DNA of 64,000 nucleotides from Harmonia axyridis (GCF_914767665.1 NC_059508.1:24613501-24677500); one strand, 5' to 3'; positions 11,559 to 23,195 are shown, counted from the stretch's first letter. The notes: generated by a model from the letters alone, not told the origin. Numbers and translations are program-made.

Positions 11559-11832
11559 TTGTTGATTTTCTTGGACTCGGATGACACGCAGGTAGCTATA
11601 ATCTTTTACGTGGTAAGGTCAATTGCTGCTGTAACCACAAATGCACGACTGACTTCTGTTGTTGATTTCATTCGTTTGTTATTTCCTTTAATGTTTCTCA
11701 TTCTAACACTTTCCATCGTATTGCACAGGGACGAAAGCTTGACACGCGTGTCTAAGGAAACCACTTTGGTATAAGGGACTGTTCTTATTCCCTTCTTTTT
11801 GTTTAATGAACAATTATCCAAGCCATTCCACA
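11559..11832. repeat. 274-bp monomer, third copy of the 4-bp deletion
   Basis: It has the same CCAAGCC deletion as the 1652 and 15170 units, but with the TTTCCTTTAATG centre instead of TTTTCTTCAATG. It therefore belongs to the same lineage with a replaced middle. Confidence 0.85.
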
Positions 11833-11879
11833 TTGTTGATTTTCTTGGACTCGGATGTCACGCAGGTAGCTATAATCTC

Positions 11880-11887
11880 CCACGTGG
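11880..11887. other. CCACGTGG palindrome (G-box/E-box-like), one per monomer
   Basis: This perfect 8-bp palindrome sits at m48-55 of almost every monomer. CACGTG is the core recognised by many bHLH and plant bZIP factors; any binding here is speculation. It is lost in the 'FY' subtype, where m47-50 reads TTTA (units at 818, 1652, 6065, 11344, 11559, 15170, 19583, 24864, 45429, 49418, 52476, 54978, 59148 and 63318 onward). It is also lost at 9828 (CAATTG instead) and at 39364 (CACATG). Confidence 0.75.
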
Positions 11888-12008
11888 TAAGGTCAATTGC
11901 TGCTGTAACCACAAATGCACGACTGACTTCTGTTGTTGATTTCATTTGTTTGTTATTTCCTTCAATGTTTCTCATTCTAACACTTTTCATCGTATTGCAC
12001 AGGGACGA

Positions 12009-12026
12009 AAGCTTGACACGCGTGTC
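12009..12026. other. HindIII site joined to 12-bp palindrome GACACGCGTGTC
   Basis: AAGCTT (m177-182) is followed directly by the self-complementary GACACGCGTGTC (m183-194), which contains an MluI site, ACGCGT. HindIII would cut nearly once per unit and give a 278-bp ladder. Many units carry A at m188, giving CACGTG instead of CGCG, which breaks the 12-bp palindrome but creates a second E-box core. Confidence 0.85.
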
Positions 12027-12043
12027 TAAGGAAACCACTTTGG

Positions 12044-12050
12044 TATAAGG
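12044..12050 (+). promoter_or_regulatory. TATAAGG motif, possible TATA-like element
   Basis: TATAAGG lies at m212-218, about 20 bp downstream of the CACGTG/ACGCGT core, in most monomers. Some units read TATGAGG (2973, 3250, 8779, 9057) or TGTAAGG (28411, 31190, 33969). The spacing resembles a minimal Pol II promoter, and satellites can be transcribed, but such a short AT-rich motif is expected by chance and nothing else supports promoter function. Confidence 0.12.
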
Positions 12051-12110
12051 GACTGTTCTTATTTCCTTCTTTTTGTTTAATGAACAATTATCCAAGTAAG
12101 CCGTTCCACA

Positions 12111-13223
12111 CTGTTGATTATCTTGGGCTCGGATGTCACGCAGGTAGCTGTAATCTCCCACGTGGTAAGGTCAATTGCTGCTGTAACCACGAATGCACGA
12201 CTGACTTCTGTTGTTGATTTCATTCGTTTGTTATTTTCTTCAATGATTCTCATTCCAGCACTTTTCATCGTATTGCACAGGGACGAAAGCTTGACACGCG
12301 TGTCTAAGGAAACCACTTTGGTATAAGGGACTGTTCTTATTCCCTTCTTTTTGTTTAATGAACAATTATCCAAGTAAGCCGTTCCACATTGTTGATTTTC
12401 TTGGGCTCGGATGTCACGCAGGTAGCTGTAATCTCCCACGTGGTAAGGTCAATTGCTGCTGTAACCACGAATGCACGACTGACTTCTGTTGTTGATTTCA
12501 TTCGTTTGTTATTTTCTTCAATGTTTCTCATTCTAACACTTTTCATCGTATTGCACAGTGACGAAAGCTTGACACGCGTGTCTAAGGAAACCACTTTGGT
12601 ATGAGGGACTGCTCTTCTTCCCTTTTTTCTTTTTGATGAACAATTATCCAAGTAAGCCATTCCACATTGTTGATTTTCTTGGACTAGGATGTCACGCAGC
12701 TATCTATAATCTCCCACGTGGAAAGGTCAATTGCTGCTGTAACCACAAATGCACGACTGACTTCTGTTGTTGATTTCATTTGTTTGTTATTTCCTTCTAT
12801 GTTTCTCATTCTAACACTTTTCATCGTATTGCACAGGGACGAAAGCTTGACACACATGTCTGAGAAAACCACTTTGGTATGAGGGACTGTTCTTATTCCC
12901 TTTTTTTTTGTTTAATCAACAATTATCCAAGTAAGCCATTCCACATTGTTGATTTTCTTGAACTCGGATGACACGCAGGTAGCTATAATCTCCCACGTGG
13001 TAAGGTCAATTGCTACTGTAACCACAAATGCACGACTGACTTCTGTTGTTGATTTCATTTGTTTGTTATTTCCTTCAATGTTTCTCATTCTAACACTTTT
13101 CATCGTATTGCACAGGGACGAAAGCTTGACACGCGTGTCTAAGGAAACCACTTTGGTATAAGGGACTGTTCTTATTCCCTTCTTTTTGTTTAATGAACAA
13201 TTATCCAAGTAAGCCGTTCCACA
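12111..13223. repeat. Four-monomer block, copy 2 (1113 bp)
   Basis: Units at 12111, 12389, 12667 (279 bp, longer T-tract) and 12946. The first has CTGTTGATTATC and the private CATTCCAGCAC variant (about 12251), both also in the 13224 unit. This copy and the next lie in direct tandem. Confidence 0.88.
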
Positions 13224-14335
13224 CTGTTGATTATCTTGGGCTCGGATGTCACGCAGGTAGCTGTAATCTCCCACGTGGTAAGGTCAATTGCTGCTGTAAC
13301 CACGAATGCACGACTGACTTCTGTTGTTGATTTCATTCGTTTGTTATTTTCTTCAATGATTCTCATTCCAGCACTTTTCATCGTATTGCACAGGGACGAA
13401 AGCTTGACACGCGTGTCTAAGGAAACCACTTTGGTATAAGGGACTGTTCTTATTCCCTTCTTTTTGTTTAATGAACAATTATCCAAGTAAGCCGTTCCAC
13501 ATTGTTGATTTTCTTGGGCTCGGATGTCACGCAGGTAGCTGTAATCTCCCACGTGGTAAGGTCAATTGCTGCTGTAACCACGAATGCACGACTGACTTCT
13601 GTTGTTGATTTCATTCGTTTGTTATTTTCTTCAATGATTCTCATTCTAACACTTTTCATCGTATTGCACAGTGACGAAAGCTTGACACACGTGTCTAAGG
13701 AAACCACTTTGGTATGAGGGACTACTCTTCTTCCCTTTTTTCTTTTTGATGAACAATTATCCGAGTAAGCCATTCCACATTGTTGATTTTCTTGGACTAG
13801 GATGTCACGCAGCTATCTATAATCTCCCACGTGGAAAGGTCAATTGCTGCTGTAACCACAAATGCACGACTGACTTCTGTTGTTGATTTCTTTTGTTTGT
13901 TATTTCCTTCTATGTTTCTCATTCTAACACTTTTCATCGTATTGCACAGGGACGAAAGCTTGACACACATGTCTGAGAAAACCACTTTGGTATGAGGGAC
14001 TGTTCTTATTCCCTTTTTTTTGTTTAATCAACAATTATCCAAGTAAGCCATTCCACATTGTTGATTTTCTTGAACTCGGATGACACGCAGGTAGCTATAA
14101 TCTCCCACGTGGTAAGGTCAATTGCTACTGTAACCACAAATGCACGACTGACTTCTGTTGTTGATTTCATTCGTTTGTTATTTCCTTCTATGTTTCTCAT
14201 CCTAACACTTTTCATCGTATTGCACAGGGACGAAAGCTTGACACACATGTCTGAGAAAACCACTTTGGTATGAGGGACTGTTCTTATTCCCTTTTTTTTG
14301 TTTAATGAACAATTATCCAAGTAAGCCATTCCACA
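13224..14335. repeat. Four-monomer block, copy 3 (1112 bp)
   Basis: Units at 13224, 13502, 13780 and 14058 in tandem with copy 2. The last unit, at 14058, changes subtype in its right half (CACACATGTCTGAG), so the block boundary includes a recombinant unit. Confidence 0.87.
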
Positions 14336-14891
14336 TTGTTGATTTTCTTGGACTCGGATGACACGCGGGTAGCTATAATCTCCCACGTGGTAAGGTCAAT
14401 TGCTGCTGTAACCACAATTGGACGGCTGACTTCTGTTGTTGATTTCATTTGTTTGTTATTTCCTTCAATGTTTCTCATTCTAACACTTCTCATCGTATTG
14501 CACAGGGACGAAAGCTTGACACACGTGTCTAAGGAAACCACTTTGGTATAAGGGACTGTTCTTACTTCATTCTTTCTGTATAATGATCAATTATCCAAGT
14601 AAGTCATTCCACATTGTTGATTTTCTTGGACTCGGATGTCACGCAGGTATCTATAATCTCCCACGTGGTAAGGTCAATTGCTGCTGTAATCACAAATGCA
14701 CGACTGACTTCTGTTGTTGATTCGATTTGTTTGTTATTTCCTTCAATGTTTCTCATTCTAACACTTCTCATCGTATTGCACAGCGACGAAAGCTTGACAC
14801 ACGTGTCTAAGGAAACCACATTGGTATAAGGGACTGTTCTTATTCCCTTCTTTCTGTATGATGATCAATTATCCAAGTAAGCCATTCCACA
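14336..14891. repeat. Two-monomer block 14336-14614
   Basis: The 14336 unit repeats the 10788 subtype (ACGCGGG, AATTGGACGGCTGAC). The 14614 unit has GGTATCTATAATC and GATTCGATTTG; the latter form returns at 22362. CAGCGACG at about 14782 is private to this unit. Confidence 0.8.
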
Positions 14892-15169
14892 TTATTGATT
14901 TTCTTGGACTCGGATGACACGCAGGTAGCTATAATCTTCAACGTGGTAAGGTCAATTGCTGCTGTAACCACAAATGCACGACTGACTTCTGTTGTTGATT
15001 TCATTTGTTTGTTATTTCCTTCAATGTTTCTCATTCTAACACTTTTCATCGTATTGCACAGGGACGAAAGCTTGACACACGTGTCTAAGGAAACCACTTT
15101 GGTATAAGGGACTGTTCTTATTCCCTTCTTTTTGTTTAATGAACAATTATCCAAGTAACCCGTTCCACA

Positions 15170-15443
15170 TTGTTGATTTTCTTGGACTCGGATGACACGC
15201 AGGTAGCTATAATCTTTTACGTGGTAAGGTCAATTGCTGCTGTAACCACAAATGCACGACTGACTTCTGTTATTGATTTCATTCGTTTGTTATTTTCTTC
15301 AATGTTTCTCATTCTAACACTTTCCATCGTATTGCACAGGGACGAAAGCTTGACACGCGTGTCTAAGGAAACCACTTTGGTATAAGGGACTGTTCTTATT
15401 CCCTTCTTTTTGTTTAATGAACAATTATCCAAGCCATTCCACA
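15170..15443. repeat. 274-bp monomer, twin of 1652
   Basis: It has the same 4-bp deletion and FY subtype as the 1652 unit and lies in segment B copy 2. It is preceded by GTAACCCG (about 15156), where copy 1 has GTAAGCCG. Confidence 0.9.
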
Positions 15444-15999
15444 TTGTTGATTTTCTTGGACTCGGATGTCACGCAGGTAGCTATAATCTCCCACGTGGTG
15501 AGGTCAATTGCTGCTGTAACCACAAATGCACGACTGACTTCTGTTGTTGATTTCATTCGTTTGTTATTTTCTTCAATGTTTCTCATTCTAACACTTTTCA
15601 TCGTATTGCACAGGGACGAAAGCTTGACACACTTGTCTAAGGAAACCACTTTGGTATAAGGGACTGTTCTTATTCCCTTCTTTTTGTTCAATCAACAATT
15701 ATCCAAGTAAGCCATTCCACATTGTTGATTTTCTTGGACTCGGATGTCACGCCGGTAGCTATAATCTCCCACGTGGTAAGGTCAATTGCTGCTGTAACCA
15801 CAAATGCACGACTGACTTCTGTTGTTGATTTCATTTGTTTGTTATTTCCTTCAATGTTTCTCATTCTAACACTTTTCATCGTATTGCACAGGGACGAAAG
15901 CTTGACACGCGTGTCTAAGGAAACCACTTTGGTATAAGGGACTGTTCTTATTTCCTTCTTTTTGTTTAATGAACAATTATCCAAGTAAGCCGTTCCACA

Positions 16000-17083
16000 T
16001 TGTTGATTATCTTGGGCTCGGATGTCACGCAGGTAGCTGTAATCTCCCACGTGGTAAGGTCAATTGCTGCTGTAACCACGAATGCACGACTGACTTCTGT
16101 TGTTGATTTCATTCGTTTGTTATTTTCTTCAATGATTCTCATTCCAGCACTTTTCATCGTATTGCACAGGGACGAAAGCTTGACACGCGTGTCTAAGGAA
16201 ACCACTTTGGTATAAGGGACTGTTCTCATTCCCTTCTTTTTGTTTAATGAACAATTATCCAAGTAAGCCGTTCCACATTGTTGATTTTCTTGGGCTCGGA
16301 TGTCACGCAGGTAGCTGTTATCTCCCACGTGGTAAGGTCAATTGCTGCTGTAACCACGAATGCACGACTGACTTCTGTTGTTGATTTCATTCGTTTGTTA
16401 TTTTCTTCAATGTTTCTCATTCTAACACTTTTCATCGTATTGCACAGTGACGAAAGCTTGACACACGTGTCTAAGGAAACCACTTTGGTATGAGGGACTA
16501 CTCTTCTTCCCTTTTTTCTTTTTGATGAACAATTATCCAAGTAAGCCATTCCACATTGTTGATTTTCTTGGACTAGGATGTCACGCAGCTATCTATAATC
16601 TCCCACGTGGAAAGGTCAATTGCTGCTGTAACCACAAATGCACGACTGACTTCTGTTGTTGATTTCATTTGTTTGTTATTTCCTTCTATGTTTCTCATTC
16701 TAACACTTTTCATCGTATTGCACAGGGACGAAAGCTTGACACGCATGTCTGAGAAAACCACTTTGGTATGAGGGACTGTTCTTATTCCCTTTTTTTTGTT
16801 TAATCAACAATTATCCAAGTAAGCCATTCCACATTGTTGATTTTCTTGAACTCGGATGACACGCAGGTAGCTATAATCTCCCACGTGGTAAGGTCAATTG
16901 CTACTGTAACCACAAATGCACGACTGACTTCTGTTGTTGATTTCATTTGTTTGTTATTTCCTTCTATGTTTCTCATTCTAACACTTTTTATCGTATTGCA
17001 CAGGGACGAAAGCTTGACACGCGTGTCTAAGGAAACCACTTTTTTTTGTTTAATCAACAATTATCCAAGTAGGCCATTCCACA
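16000..17083. repeat. Four-monomer block, copy 4 (1084 bp)
   Basis: Units at 16000, 16278, 16556 and 16834 lie inside segment B copy 2. The CATTCCAGCAC variant at about 16141 links this copy to copies 2 and 3, while copy 1 at 2482 has CATTCTAACAC and the FPS-type centre. The first unit of copy 1 therefore appears to be replaced or recombinant. Confidence 0.85.
16834..17083. repeat. 250-bp monomer, twin of 3316
   Basis: It carries the identical 28-bp deletion removing the TATAAGG region, in segment B copy 2. Confidence 0.9.
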
Positions 17084-17917
17084 TTGTTGATTTTCTTGGA
17101 CTCGGATGTCACGCAGGTAGCTATAATCTCCCACGTGGTAAGGTCAATTGCTGCTGTAACCACAAATGCACGACTGACTTCTAATGTTGATTTCATTCGT
17201 TTGTTATTTTCTTCAATGTTTCTCATTTTAATACTTTTCATCGTATTGCACAGGGACGAAAGCTTGACATGCGTGTCTTAGGAAACCACTTTGGTATAAG
17301 GGACTGTTCTTATTCCCTTTTTTTTGTTTAATGAACAATTATCCGAATAAGCCATTCCACATTGTTGATTTTCTTGGACTCGGATGTCACGCAGGTAGCT
17401 AGAATCTCCCACGTGGTAATGTCAATTGCTGCTGTAACCACAAATGCACGACTGACTTCTGTTGTTGATTTCATTTGTTTGTTTTTTCCTTCTATGTTTC
17501 TCATTCTTACACTTTTCATCGTATTGCACAGGGACGAAAGCTTGACACACGTGTCTATGGAAACCACATTCGTATAAGGGACTGTTCTTACTTCATTCTT
17601 TCTGTATAATGATCAATTATCCAAGTAAGTCATTCCACATTGTTGATTTTCTTGAACTCGGATGTCACGCAGGTAGCTATAATCTCCCACGTGGTAAGGT
17701 CAATTGCTGCTGAAACCACAAATGCACGACTGACTTCTGTTGTTGATTTCATTTGTTTGTTATTTCCTTCAATGTTTCTCATTCTAACACTTTTCATCGT
17801 ATTGCACAGGGACGAAAGCTTGACACACGTGTCTAAGGAAACCACTTTGGTATGAGGGACTGTTCTTATTTCCTTCTTTTTGTTCAATCAACAATTATCC
17901 AAGTAAGCCATTCCACA

Positions 17918-18192
17918 TTGTTGATTTTCTTGGACTCGGATGTCACGCAGGTAGCTATAAGCTCCCACGTGGTAAGGTCAATTGCTGCTGTAATCACAAA
18001 TGCACGACTGACTTCTGTTGTTGATTTCATTTGTTTGTTATTTCCTTCTATGTTTATCATTCTAACACTTTTCATCGTATTGCACAGGGACGAAAGCTTG
18101 ACACACGTGTCTAAGGAAAGCACTCTGGTATAAGGGACTGTTCTTATTTTTTTTTTGTTTAATCAACAATTATCCAAGTAGGCCATTCCACA
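17918..18192. repeat. 275-bp monomer, twin of 4400
   Basis: It has the same shortened T-tract as the 4400 unit. It also has ATGTTTATCATT near 18050 and GAAAGCACTCTGG near 18116, which copy 1 lacks. Confidence 0.85.
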
Positions 18193-19860
18193 TTGTTGAT
18201 TTTCTTGGACTCGGATGTCACGCAGGTAGCTATTATCTCCCACGTGGTAAGGTCAATTGCTGCTGTAACCACAAATGCACGACTGACTTCTAATGTTGAT
18301 TTCATTTGTTTGTTATTTCCTTCAATGTTTCTCATTCTAACACTTCTCATCGTATTGCACAGGGACGAAAGCTTGACACACGTGTCTAAGGAAACCACTT
18401 TGGTATAAGGGACTGTTCTTATTCTCTTTTTTTTGTTTAATCAACAATTATCCAAGTAGGCCATTCCACATTGTTGATTATCTTGGACTCGGATGTCACG
18501 CAGGTAGCTATAATCTCCCACGTGGTAAGGTCAATTGCTGCTGCAACCACAAATGCACGACTGACTTCTGTTGTTGATTTCATTTGTTTGTTATTTCCTT
18601 CTATGTTTCTCATTCTAACACTTTTCATCGTATTGCACAGGGACGAAAGCTTGACACGCGTGTCTAAGGAAACCACTTTGGTATAAGGGACTGTTCTTAT
18701 TCCCTTCGTTTTGTTCAATCAACAATTATCCAAGTAAGCCATTCCACATTGTTGATTTTCTTGGACTCGAATGTCACGCAGGTAGCTATAATCTCCCACG
18801 TGGTAAGGTCAATTGCTGCTGTAACCACAAATGCTCGACTGACTTCTGTTGTTGATTTCATTTGTTTGTTATTTCCTTCAATGTTTCTCATTCTAACACT
18901 TTTCATCGTATTGCACAGGGACGAAAGCTTGACACACGTGTCTAAGGATACCACTTTGGTATAAGGGACTGTTCTTATTCAATTCTTTTTGTTTAATGAA
19001 CAATTATCCAAGTAAGCCGTTACACATTGTTGATTTTCTTGGACTCGGATGTCACGCAGGTAGCTATAATCTCCCACGTGGTAAGGTCAATTGCTGCTGT
19101 AACCACAAATGCACGACTGACTTCTGTTGTTGATTTCATTCGTTTGTTATTTTCTTCAATGTTTCTCATTCTAACACTTTTCATCGTAATGCACAGGGAC
19201 GAAAGCTTGACACACGTGTCTACGGAAACCACATTGGTATAAGGGACTGTTCTTACTTCATTCTTTCTGTATAATGATCAATTATCCAATTAAGCCATTC
19301 CACATTGTTGATTTTCTTGGACTCGGATGTCACGCAGGTAGCTATAATCTCCCACGTGGTAAGGTCAATTGCTGCTGTAATCACAAATGCACGACTGACT
19401 TCTGTTGTTGATTTGATTTGTTTGTTATTTCCTTCAATGTTTCCCATTCTAACACTTCTCATCGTATTGCACAGGGACGAAAGCTTGACAAACGTGTCTA
19501 TGGAAACCACATTGGTATAAGGGACTGTTCTTATTCCCTTCTTTCTGTATAATGATCAATTATCCAAGTAAGCCATTCCACATTGTTGATTTTCTTGGAC
19601 TCGGATGACACGCAGGTAGCTATTATCTTTTACGTGGTAAGATCAATTGCTGCTGTAACCACAAATGCACGACTGACTTCTGTTGTTGATTTCATTTGTT
19701 TGTTATTTCCGTTAATGTTTCTCATTCTAACATTTCTCATCGTATTGCACAGGGACGAAAGCTTGACACACGTGTCTAAGGAAACCACTTTGGTATAAGG
19801 GACTGTTCTTATTCTCTTCTTTTTGTTTAATGAACAATTATCCAAGTAAGCCGTTCCACA

Positions 19861-20415
19861 TTGTTCATTTTCTTGGGCTCGGATGTCACGCAGGTAGCAG
19901 TAATCTCCCACGTGGTAAGGTCAATTGCTGCTGTAACCACAAATGCACGACTGACTTCTGTTGTTGATTTCATTCGTTTGTTATTTTCTTCAATGTTTCT
20001 CATTCTAACACTTTTCATCGTATTGCACAGGGACGAAAGCTTGACACGCGTGTCTAAGGAACCACTTTGGTATAAGGGACTGTTCTTATTCCCTTCTTTT
20101 TGTTTAATGAACAATTATCCAAGTAAGCCATTCCACTTTGTTGATTTTCTTGGACTCGGATGTCACGCAGGTAGCTATAATCTCCCACTTGGTGAGGTCA
20201 ATTGCTGCTGTAACCACAAATGCACGACTGACTTCTATTGTTGATTTCATTCGTTTGTTATTTTCTTCAATGATTCTCATTCTAACACTTTTCATCGTAT
20301 TGCACAGGGACGAAAGCTTGACACGCGTGTCTAAGGAAACCACTTTGGTATAAGGGACTGTTCTTATTCCCTTCTTTTTGTTTAATGAACAATTATCCAA
20401 GTAAGCAATTCCACA
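19861..20415. repeat. Units 19861 (277 bp) and 20138
   Basis: The 19861 unit is an F-type (TTGTTCATTTTC) with AGCAGTAATC and a 1-bp loss in AAGGAACCAC (about 20059), as at 9195. The 20138 unit has CCACTTTG before it, CCCACTTGG in place of the CCCACGTGG palindrome (about 20190) and CTATTGTTG at about 20237. Similar units follow each other at 9123-9272. Confidence 0.8.
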
Positions 20416-20693
20416 TTGTTGATTTTCTTGGACTCGGATGTCACGCCGGTAGCTATAATCTCCCACGTGGTAAGGTCAATTGCTGCTGTAACCACAAATG
20501 CACGACTGACTTCTGTTGTTGATTTCATTTGTTTGTTATTTCCTTTAATGTTTCTCATTCTAACACTTTTCATCGTATTGCACAGGGACGAAAGCTTGAC
20601 ACGCGTGTCTAAGGAAAACACTTTGGTATAAGGGACTGTTCTTATTCCCTTCTTTTTGTTTAATGAACAATTATCCAAGTAAGCCGTTCCACA

Positions 20694-21805
20694 TTGTTGA
20701 TTTTCTTGGGCTCGGATGTCACGCAGGTAGCTGTAATCTCCCACGTGGTAAGGTCAATTGCTGCTGTAACCACGAATGCACGACTGACTTCTGTTGTTGA
20801 TTTCATTCGTTTGTTATTTTCTTCAATGATTCTCATTCTAACACTTTTCATCGTATTGCACAGGGACGAAAGCTTGACACGCGTGACTAAGGAAACCACT
20901 TTGGTATAAGGGACTGTTCTTATTCCCTTCTTTTTGTTTAATGAACAATTATCCAAGTAAGCCATTCCACATTGTTGATTTTCTTGGACTCGGATGTCAC
21001 GCAGGTAGCTATAATCTCCCACGTGGTGAGGTCAATTGCTGCTGTAACCACAAATGCACGACTGACTTCTGTTGTTGATTTCATTCGTTTGTTATTTTCT
21101 TCAATGATTCTCATTCTAACACTTTTCATCGTATTGCACAGGGACGAAAGCTTGACACGCGTGTCTAAGGAAACCACTTTGGTATAAGGGACTGTTCTTA
21201 TTCCCTTCTTTTTGTTTAATGAACAATTATCCAAGTAAGCCGTTCCACTTTGTTGATTTTCTTGGGCTCGGATGTCACGCAGGTAGCTGTAATCTCCCAC
21301 GTGGTAAGGTCAATTGCTGCTGTAACCACGAATGCACGACTGACTTCTGTTGTTGATTTCATTCGTTTGTTATTTTCTTCAATGATTCTCATTCTAACAC
21401 TTTTCATCGTATTGCACAGGGACGAAAGCTAGACACGCGTGTCTAAGGAAACCACTTTGGTATAAGGGACTGTTCTTATTAACTTCTTTTTGTTTAATGA
21501 ACAATTATCCAAGTAAGCCATTCCACATTGTTGATTTTCTTGGACTCGGATGTCACGCAGGTAGCTATAATCTCCCACGTGGTGGGGTCAATTGCTGCTG
21601 TAACCACAAATGCACGACTGACTTCTGTTGTTGATTTCATTCGTTTGTTATTTTCTTCAATGTTTCTCATTCTAACACTTTTCATCGTAATGCACAGGAA
21701 CGAAAGCTTGACACACGTGTCTATGGAAACCACATTGGTATAAGGGACTGCTCTTCTTCCCTTTTTTCTTTTTGATGAACAATTATCCAAGTAAGCCATT
21801 CCACA
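20694..21805. repeat. Cassette G-L-Gx-N, copy at 20694
   Basis: Same unit order as at 6343. The first unit has GCGTGACTAAGG (about 20882). The second lacks GATCTC and reads GATTTC. The fourth has GTGGTGGGG (about 21580) and GGAACG. With the preceding P unit (20416) it matches 26532-27921 at an offset of 6116 bp. Confidence 0.85.
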
Positions 21806-22083
21806 TTGTTGATTTTCTTGGACTCGGATGTCACGCAGGTAGCTATAATCTCCCACGTGGTAAGGTCAATTGCTGCTGTAACCACAAATGCACGACTGAC
21901 TTCTGTTGTTGATTTCATTTGTTTGTTATTTCCTTTAATGTTTCTCATTCTAACACTTTTCATCGTATTGCACAGGGACGAAAGCTTGACACGCGTGTCT
22001 AAGGAAACCACTTTGGTATAAGGGACTGTTCTTATTCCCTTCTTTTTGTTTAATGAACAATTATCCAAGTAAGCAATTCCACA

Positions 22084-23195
22084 TTGTTGATTTTCTTGGA
22101 CTCGGATGTCACGCAGGTAGCTATAATCTCCCACGTGGTAAGGTCAATTGCTGCTGTAACCACAAATGCACGACTGACTTCTGTTGTTGATTTCATTTGT
22201 TCGTTATTTCCTTTAATGTTTCTCATTCTAACACTTTTCATCGTATTGCACAGGGACGAAAGCTTGACACGCGTGTCTAAGGAAACCACTTTGGTATAAG
22301 GGACTGTTCTTATTCCCTTCTTTTTGTTTAATGAACAATTATCCAAGTAAGCAATTCCACATTGTTGATTTTCTTGGACTCGGATGTCACGCCGGTATCT
22401 ATAATCTCCCACGTGGTAAGGTCAATTGCTGCTGTAATCACAAATGCACGACTGACTTCTGTTGTTGATTCGATTTGTTTGTTATTTCCTTCAATGTTTC
22501 TCATTCTAACACTTCTCATCGTATTGCACAGGGACGAAAGCTTGACACACGTGTCTAAGGAAACCACATTGGTATAAGGGACTGTTCTTATTCCCTTCTT
22601 TCTGTATGATGATCAATTATCCAAGTAAGCCATTCCACATTATTGATTTTCTTGGACTCGGATGACACGCAGGTAGCTATAATCTCCCACGTGGTAAGGT
22701 CAATTGCTGCTGTAACCACAAATGCACGACTGACTTCTGTTGTTGATTTCATTTGTTCGTTATTTCCTTTAATGTTTCTCATTCTAACACTTTTCATCGT
22801 ATTGCACAGGGACGAAAGCTTGACACGCGTGTCTAAGGAAACCACTTTGGTATAAGGGACTGTTCTTATTCCCTTCTTTTTGTTTAATGAACAATTATCC
22901 AAGTAAGCAATTCCACATTGTTGATTTTCTTGGACTCGGATGTCACGCCGGTATCTATAATCTCCCACGTGGTAAGGTCAATTGCTGCTGTAATCACAAA
23001 TGCACGACTGACTTCTGTTGTTGATTTCATTCGTTTGTTATTTTCTTCAATGTTTCTCATTCTAACACTTTTCATCGTATTGCACAGGGACGAAAGCTTG
23101 ACACACTTGTCTAAGGAAACCACTTTGGTATAAGGGACTGTTCTTATTCCCTTCTTTTTGTTCAATCAACAATTATCCAAGTAAGCCATTCCACA
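22084..23195. repeat. Two-monomer HOR, two tandem copies
   Basis: Units 22084/22362 and 22640/22918 repeat a 556-bp dimer. The first unit of each has TTTGTTCGTTAT (about 22198 and 22754). The second has the hybrid ACGCCGGTATC start (about 22388 and 22944). The 22640 unit begins with the ATTATTGATT, GATGACACG form of the 11066 type, and the 22918 unit changes to a CATTCG centre, so both dimer copies are partly recombinant. Confidence 0.82.

Larger units (their letters stand above)
11833..12110. repeat. Representative near-consensus monomer
   Basis: This 278-bp unit differs from my by-eye consensus at only about two positions (T at m232, G at m271). Landmarks in order: CCACGTGG at m48-55; MfeI-type CAATTG at m62-67; a second TTGTTGATTT at m101-110; HindIII AAGCTT at m177-182; GACACGCGTGTC at m183-194; TATAAGG at m212-218; a T-rich stretch at m235-246. 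I count 110 G+C in the 278-bp consensus, or 39.6%. The main variable positions that define subtypes are m7, m17, m22, m26, m32, m40, m57, m77, m81, m111, m115, m127, m131/132, m136, m154, m163, m172, m182, m188, m197, m207, m238 and m266-271. Confidence 0.9.
14953..19718. repeat. Segment B, copy 2 (pairs with 1435-6200)
   Basis: This is the second copy of the 4.8-kb block, offset 13,518 bp. It keeps the 17362 unit with CTAGAATC, GTAATGTC and GTTTTTTCC variants, which also appear in the unit at 23474. That makes this version the likely ancestral state compared with the replaced 3844 unit in copy 1. Confidence 0.9.

Noticed and set aside
11871..11876. TATAAT at m39-44 as a bacterial -10 box
   Set aside because: The array is eukaryotic in character and no -35 element or gene follows. 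The motif is lost in all units with AGCTGTAATC.
21721..22134. Longest frame of the window, 137 codons on the minus strand
   Set aside because: It results from a tail variant (CTGCTCTTCTTCCC) that removes a stop. The same occurs at other units with that tail, such as 8760, 27837, 30616 and 33395, and there is no sign of selection on codons.
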